Notes under the pieces: generated by a model
What the model saw: only the letters and a program-made list of their open reading frames with translations
The model's database searches: none
What the model was told of the DNA's origin: nothing
Translations under genes and position numbers: made by a program
Assembly: GCA_900539375.1 (NCBI GenBank)
Contig: UQBY01000043.1
Span: 1-17,652, forward strand
From: an uncultured Clostridium sp.
GTDB lineage: Bacteria > Bacillota > Clostridia > Clostridiales > Clostridiaceae
DNA: 17,652 nt
Direction: 5' to 3'
Shown here: one piece after another, positions 13,823 to 17,652 of the stretch
Layout: each line of letters opens with the position of its first letter
How positions within the stretch are numbered: position 1 is the stretch's first letter

Positions 13823-14604
13823 ATAAAATTTCAAAATTTATTCAAAGATTTTACTTAATTATAATATTTGCTTTTCTCTACACTCCAATTATAACCTTAA
13901 TGATATTTTCATTTAATAATTCAAAGTCAATGGCTCATTGGAATGGCTTTACTTTAAAATGGTATGAGAAATTATTTCATAATGATGGGTTAATGGAAGC
14001 TTTATATTATACTTTGCTTATTGCAGTTTTAGCTTCTGTAATTGCAACTATTATAGGTACAATTACTGCAATAGGAATTCATAATATGAAAAAAGGAAGC
14101 TTTAAAAAACTTCTTCTTAATGTAAATTATCTTCCAATATTAAATCCAGATATAGTAACTGGTATATCTTTAATGTGTTTATTTTTATTTGTAGGATTAG
14201 ATTTTGGATTTTTAACAATGCTTTTAGCACATATAACTTTTAACATTCCTTATGTAATTTTATCTGTCCTTCCAAAGTTAAGACAACTTCCTGCAAATAC
14301 TACAGAAGCTGCATTAGACCTTGGAGCTACTCCTTTTTATGCTTTAAGAAAAATAATATTACCTCAAATTGCACCTGGAATATTTTCTGGACTTCTTATG
14401 GCATTTACTATGTCTATAGATGACTTTGCTATTTCATTCTTTACAACAGGTCCTGGAGTTACAAATTTATCTATAGAAATTTACTCTATGGCAAGAAGAG
14501 GAATAAAACCAGAAATTAATGCACTTTCTACAATAATGTTTTTAACTGTTCTTATTTTACTTCTAATTGTAAATAGGAAAAGTTTATCAAGAGGTGAGGA
14601 CTAA
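13816..14604 (+). CDS. potC: Spermidine/putrescine ABC transporter permease PotC
   Basis: This is the second membrane subunit, 262 residues with about six hydrophobic segments; the first is near residues 12-32. The extracellular stretch FSFNNSKSMAHWNGFTLKWY (32-50) is typical of PotC, and the EAA loop is TEAALDLGATPFYALRKIIL (163-182). The ATG lies 7 bp before the end of potB, with GGAG about ten bases upstream. The stop codon shares one base with the potD start (TAATG). Confidence 0.93.
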   Translation: MVNKISKFIQRFYLIIIFAFLYTPIITLMIFSFNNSKSMAHWNGFTLKWYEKLFHNDGLMEALYYTLLIAVLASVIATIIGTITAIGIHNMKKGSFKKLLLNVNYLPILNPDIVTGISLMCLFLFVGLDFGFLTMLLAHITFNIPYVILSVLPKLRQLPANTTEAALDLGATPFYALRKIILPQIAPGIFSGLLMAFTMSIDDFAISFFTTGPGVTNLSIEIYSMARRGIKPEINALSTIMFLTVLILLLIVNRKSLSRGED

Positions 14605-15650
14605 TGAAAGGAATAAAAAAATTAATTTCAACTATTCTATTAAGCACTTTATCCCTTTCTCTTATGGTAGGATGTGGCTCATCTAAAGAGAATAATAAAA
14701 CAGTTACTGTTTTTAACTGTGGAGATTATATAGATGAAGATTTAATAGATAAATTTGAAAAAGAAACAGGATATACTGTAAATTATTCAACTTATGATAC
14801 TAACGAAACAATGTATTCAAAATTAAAATCTGGAAGTAATAAATATGACCTTGTTTTTCCTTCTGATTATATGATTGAAAAAATGATTAAAGAAGATATG
14901 GTAGAGAAAATTAATTTTGATAATATACCTAACTATAAGTACATTGATGAAAAATTTAAAAACTTAGATTATGACCCTAACAATGAATATTCTGTACCTT
15001 ATATGTGGGGAACTATAGGTATTATTTATAATCCTGAAGTTGTTCATGAACCTGTAACTAGCTGGGATATTCTTTGGGATGAAAAATATGCTGATGAAAT
15101 AATAATGTTTGACTCTGTTCGTGATACTATGAGTATTGCCTTAAAAAAATTAGGTTATTCTATGAATTCAACAAACCCAAAAGAAATTGATGAAGCTGCA
15201 AATCTACTTTTAAAACAAAAACCTATAGTGAAAAACTGGTTTGTAGACCAAGTTAAAGATGTTATGATAGCTGATGAAGCAGCTATGGCAACAGTATGGT
15301 CAGGAGATGCTGCTTATATAATGAGTGAAAATGATAAATTAGTTTATTCTGTTCCTGATGAAGGGTCAAATAAATGGTTTGATGCTATGGTAATTCCTAA
15401 AGGAGCTCCAAATAAAGAAGGTGCAGAAGCCTTTATAAACTTTTTAACAGACCCAGATAACTCTAAACAAAATGTAGATTACATAGAATACTATACCCCT
15501 AACTGGAAAACCTATGAAATGCTAGATGATGAGGTTAAAGAAAGCTATCCTAGGGATGAGCTTTTAGATAAATGTGAAGTCTTTAGAGACCTAGATAGAG
15601 ATGTTTTAAAATTATACTACGATGCATGGATAAAAATAAAAAGCAAATAA
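14604..15650 (+). CDS. potD: Polyamine-binding lipoprotein PotD
   Basis: This extracellular substrate-binding protein is tethered to the membrane outer face and delivers spermidine or putrescine to PotBC. The 348-residue protein begins with a lipoprotein signal: basic start, hydrophobic core and lipobox LMVGC with Cys24 as the lipidated residue. Typical PotD pocket residues are recognisable: SDY (87-89), WGT (135-137), DSVRD (170-174), VWSGD with Trp232, and WFD (Trp258, Asp260). Which polyamine it prefers cannot be read safely from these. It is the last gene of the operon and is followed at once by a terminator. The order A-B-C-D in one operon is the common arrangement. Confidence 0.94.
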   Translation: MKGIKKLISTILLSTLSLSLMVGCGSSKENNKTVTVFNCGDYIDEDLIDKFEKETGYTVNYSTYDTNETMYSKLKSGSNKYDLVFPSDYMIEKMIKEDMVEKINFDNIPNYKYIDEKFKNLDYDPNNEYSVPYMWGTIGIIYNPEVVHEPVTSWDILWDEKYADEIIMFDSVRDTMSIALKKLGYSMNSTNPKEIDEAANLLLKQKPIVKNWFVDQVKDVMIADEAAMATVWSGDAAYIMSENDKLVYSVPDEGSNKWFDAMVIPKGAPNKEGAEAFINFLTDPDNSKQNVDYIEYYTPNWKTYEMLDDEVKESYPRDELLDKCEVFRDLDRDVLKLYYDAWIKIKSK

Positions 15651-15669
15651 AATTGCTTTTTATTTTTTT
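15636..15669. terminator. Bidirectional terminator between potD and ndk
   Basis: ATAAAAAGCAA (15636-15646) and TTGCTTTTTAT (15653-15663) form an 11-bp stem with a 6-nt loop, overlapping the potD stop. A T-run follows on the plus strand, and a T-rich tract follows on the minus strand for ndk. Confidence 0.82.
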
Positions 15670-15673
15670 AACT

Positions 15674-16099
15674 TTAATTATCTAAATATGAATCTAAAAA
15701 TTCAGGGAACCACATTGATATTTCTCTTTTTGCATTTTCTACTGAATCTGAACCATGTACTGTATTTTCTGTTTTATCTTTAGCATATTTATGTCTTATT
15801 GTGCCCTCTTTAGCATCTTTAGGGTCTGTTGCACCATTTATCCCTCTAACTTTATTTACTGCATCTTCTCCTTCTAGTATTAATGCTACTAATGGACTTC
15901 TTGATATAAAATCTACAAGTTCTCCATAAAAAGGTTTATCTTTTAAATCTATATAGTGTTGTCTTGCAAATTCTTTGTTTATTTTTATCATTTTAAGAGC
16001 CTTAATCTTAAGACCTGCTTTTTCATAATAATATAAAATTTCTCCTATATGGTTATTTTCTACTCCATCTGGTTTTACTAATGCTAATGTCTTTTCCAT
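15674..16099 (-). CDS. ndk: Nucleoside diphosphate kinase
   Basis: This enzyme balances the nucleotide pool by moving the terminal phosphate from ATP to other nucleoside diphosphates through a phosphohistidine. The 141-residue protein is the normal family length. It has the start ALVKPDGV (Lys9), Arg85 in KVRGINGATDP, Arg102 in GTIRHKYA, and the active site NTVHGSDS with phospho-acceptor His115. AGGG lies seven bases before the ATG. It is transcribed alone, divergent from the acylphosphatase gene. Confidence 0.95.
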   Translation of the reverse strand: MEKTLALVKPDGVENNHIGEILYYYEKAGLKIKALKMIKINKEFARQHYIDLKDKPFYGELVDFISRSPLVALILEGEDAVNKVRGINGATDPKDAKEGTIRHKYAKDKTENTVHGSDSVENAKREISMWFPEFLDSYLDN

Positions 16100-16133
16100 A
16101 ATTAATCCCTCGCTTTACACAATTGTTTATTAG

Positions 16134-16162
16134 ATTATAACAAATTTTCTGAAAATTGTAAA
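16134..16162 (-). promoter_or_regulatory. Promoter of ndk
   Basis: On the minus strand TTTACA (16157-16162), a 17-bp spacer, and TATAAT (16134-16139) preceded by TGT make an extended -10. The -35 bases are the same ones used, on the other strand, by the acylphosphatase promoter. Confidence 0.72.
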
Positions 16163-16185
16163 CATTTTTTCTTCTATGTTATAAT
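16156..16185 (+). promoter_or_regulatory. Promoter of the acylphosphatase gene
   Basis: TTGTAA (16156-16161), 18 bp, then TATAAT (16180-16185) preceded by TGT, giving an extended -10. It overlaps the ndk promoter. Confidence 0.65.
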
Positions 16186-16243
16186 ATTTATATTAATTTA
16201 TATGCTAATAAAATAAAAAATATGTTATAGGGAGATGATATTT

Positions 16244-16516
16244 ATGATACGTTACTATATTGTCGTAAAAGGTAGAGTTCAAGGAGTTGGCTTTAGATTT
16301 TTTACCATTAATATTGCCTCTAAATATAACCTTACAGGAAGTGTAAGAAATATGGATAATGGCATGGTAGAAATTGAAGTACAAGGAGAAAAAAATACTA
16401 TAGATAATTTTATTTCAGAAATAAAAAAAGGAAATTATTTTATACGTGTTGATGATATATCCATTAAAGCAATAGATTTAAAACCAAAAGAAAAATCCTT
16501 TCAACTAAAATATTAG
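16244..16516 (+). CDS. acyP: Acylphosphatase
   Basis: This small cytoplasmic enzyme hydrolyses carboxyl-phosphate bonds such as those in acetyl- or carbamoyl-phosphate. The 90-residue protein matches the family length. It carries the phosphate-binding signature GRVQGVGFR (10-18, catalytic Arg18) and GSVRNMDNGMVEIEVQG (32-48, with catalytic Asn36). An in-frame ATG at 16235 directly abuts the GGAG (16231-16234). The ATG at 16244 has nine-base spacing and is the likely start. It is a single-gene unit ending at a strong terminator. Confidence 0.92.
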   Translation: MIRYYIVVKGRVQGVGFRFFTINIASKYNLTGSVRNMDNGMVEIEVQGEKNTIDNFISEIKKGNYFIRVDDISIKAIDLKPKEKSFQLKY

Positions 16517-16545
16517 ATAAAATTTTTATACTTTCCAATACATAA

Positions 16546-16588
16546 AAAAAGAGTTGTTATATTAAAGTTTAATGTAACAACTCTTTTT
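16546..16588. terminator. Long bidirectional terminator between acyP and the AGCS symporter
   Basis: AAAAAGAGTTGTTA (16546-16559) pairs perfectly with TAACAACTCTTTTT (16575-16588). The intervening ATTAAA-g-TTTAAT is itself complementary, so nearly the whole 43-nt segment folds into one hairpin. A-tracts and T-tracts on both sides serve both converging genes. Confidence 0.88.
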
Positions 16589-16592
16589 GAAA

Positions 16593-17652
16593 TTATTCTA
16601 CTGATAATTCTACTGATTCTTCTTTATCTAGATTTTCAAAAAACTCTTCTGTTTCTTGTACTACAACTTTTCTAAGTCCTATTAATCCAACTAAGTTAGG
16701 TAAAGCCATAAGTCCATTAACTATATCTGCAATTACAAATATTAAATCTAATGAAAGGAATGGCCCTATAGCAATTAATGCTATAAATATAATCTTGTAT
16801 GGTAATATAGCCTTTATACCTGCTAAATATTGCATACATTTTTCACCATAATAATTCCAACCAAGTATTGTAGTAAATGCAAAGAATACAAGTCCTATAT
16901 TTACTATGTACTTACCTAAAAAGCTTATAGCTGCTGGTAAACCTGTTGTAAAAGCTGTAGTTGTTAATGCTGCACCTTCAAAACTTTCATTAAAAGTACC
17001 AGTTATAACTATTGCAAGTCCTGTCATTGTGCAAATTACTATAGTATCAAAAAAAGTACCAGTCATAGAAATAAGACCTTGTCTTACTGCTGAATTTGTT
17101 TTAGCTGCTGCTGCTGCTATTGGAGCACTTCCAAGACCTGCTTCATTTGAGAATACTCCTCTTCCAACACCTTTTTGTATTGCTAATTGAATAGTAATAC
17201 CTGCTGCTCCTCCTAAAGCTGATTTAGGATTAAATGCACTTTTAAATATAAGTGATATTGCACTTGGAATTGCAGAAATGTTACATAATAAAACAATTAA
17301 TGCTCCAACAATATATAAAACTGCCATAAAAGGAACTACTGATTCTGAAACCTTTGAAATTCTTTTTATACCACCTAAAGTTACTAAAGCTACTATTACA
17401 GTTATTACTATTGCAGTAATCCATAATGGAACATTAAAAGTTTCTTTTAATCCTGAAGCTATAGAATTAACTTGTGCAAAGGTTCCAATTCCTAAAAAAG
17501 CTACTCCAACCCCTAAAACTGCAAAGATTTTTGCAAGCCATTTTAGTCCTAAACCTTTTTCTATGTAATACATTGGCCCTCCAGCCATTTCTCCATTTTC
17601 ATCTTTTACTCTATATTTTATAGCAAGAACTCCTTCTGCATATTTTGTAGCC
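16593..17652 (-). CDS. Sodium:alanine/glycine symporter, AGCS family (5' end outside window)
   Basis: This integral membrane protein couples Na+ entry to uptake of alanine, glycine or a similar amino acid. The visible part is 352 residues. The reading continues upstream of the first internal ATG (17588) to the window edge, giving ATKYAEGVLAIKYRVKDENG before EMAGGPMYYIEKGLG, which is an AGCS hallmark. About 100-120 N-terminal residues of the usual 450-470 should lie beyond the window. Further family features are NEAGLGSAPIAAAAAKT in a central segment and NYYGEKCMQYLAG. Multiple hydrophobic helices follow, and it ends in a short acidic tail. Confidence 0.92.
   Translation of the reverse strand, partial: ATKYAEGVLAIKYRVKDENGEMAGGPMYYIEKGLGLKWLAKIFAVLGVGVAFLGIGTFAQVNSIASGLKETFNVPLWITAIVITVIVALVTLGGIKRISKVSESVVPFMAVLYIVGALIVLLCNISAIPSAISLIFKSAFNPKSALGGAAGITIQLAIQKGVGRGVFSNEAGLGSAPIAAAAAKTNSAVRQGLISMTGTFFDTIVICTMTGLAIVITGTFNESFEGAALTTTAFTTGLPAAISFLGKYIVNIGLVFFAFTTILGWNYYGEKCMQYLAGIKAILPYKIIFIALIAIGPFLSLDLIFVIADIVNGLMALPNLVGLIGLRKVVVQETEEFFENLDKEESVELSVE

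Noticed and set aside
16235..16237. Upstream ATG as acylphosphatase start
   Set aside because: It abuts the GGAG with no spacing. The ATG at 16244 has nine-base spacing and gives the usual 90-residue protein.
16906..17568. Two plus-strand open frames opposite the AGCS symporter
   Set aside because: They arise from the alanine/glycine-rich codons of the symporter, have no ribosome binding sites and no recognisable product.

Overview
The window is AT-rich and tightly packed with genes. It has strong GGAGG-type ribosome binding sites, frequent TTG starts and TTGaca/TATAAT promoters. It also carries a sporulation gene (yunB), a class A penicillin-binding protein and a Gram-positive lipoprotein signal. 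Together these point to the chromosome of a low-GC, endospore-forming Clostridium (sensu stricto); the species is not settled from the sequence. No phage genes, complete insertion sequence, CRISPR array, rRNA or tRNA were seen.

Layout. (1) 1-4331, minus strand: a four-gene run reading hflX (GTPase with an N-terminal JAMM-like domain), a nucleotidyltransferase, a MocR-type regulator and a truncated yigZ remnant. (2) 4491-5015, plus strand: hpt, from its own promoter, followed by a gap (5016-5264) holding a long perfect inverted repeat and a related degenerate copy. (3) Divergent yunB (minus) and a class A PBP (plus), the latter ending at a bidirectional terminator shared with a membrane-anchored PepSY/YcdB-like protein (minus). 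(4) 9358-10088, plus strand: a YtxH protein and a DUF948-like protein, coupled by a TAATG overlap. (5) 10114-11190, minus strand: an unusual GNAT acetyltransferase fused to a DJ-1/PfpI-like domain that lacks the nucleophile cysteine. (6) 11385-15650, plus strand: a polyamine-uptake operon with an XRE-cupin regulator followed by potA, potB, potC and potD, where the pot genes overlap one another. (7) ndk (minus) and acylphosphatase (plus) are divergent from overlapping promoters. An AGCS sodium:amino-acid symporter (minus) runs off the right edge.

How the genes work together. The clearest functional unit is the pot operon: PotD captures spermidine/putrescine outside the membrane, PotB and PotC form the channel and PotA supplies ATP hydrolysis. 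The XRE-cupin protein is the likely sensor and repressor, and a palindrome flanked by a 22-bp-phased direct repeat lies exactly at the predicted transcription start. Most other genes are housekeeping: purine salvage, nucleotide balance, ribosome rescue, wall synthesis and sporulation.

The most unusual items are the JAMM-HflX fusion, the GNAT/DJ-1 fusion, the truncated yigZ with an odd 3' junction, and the paired stem-loop repeats after hpt. Most of the window is ordinary core genome and no wholly new system is evident.
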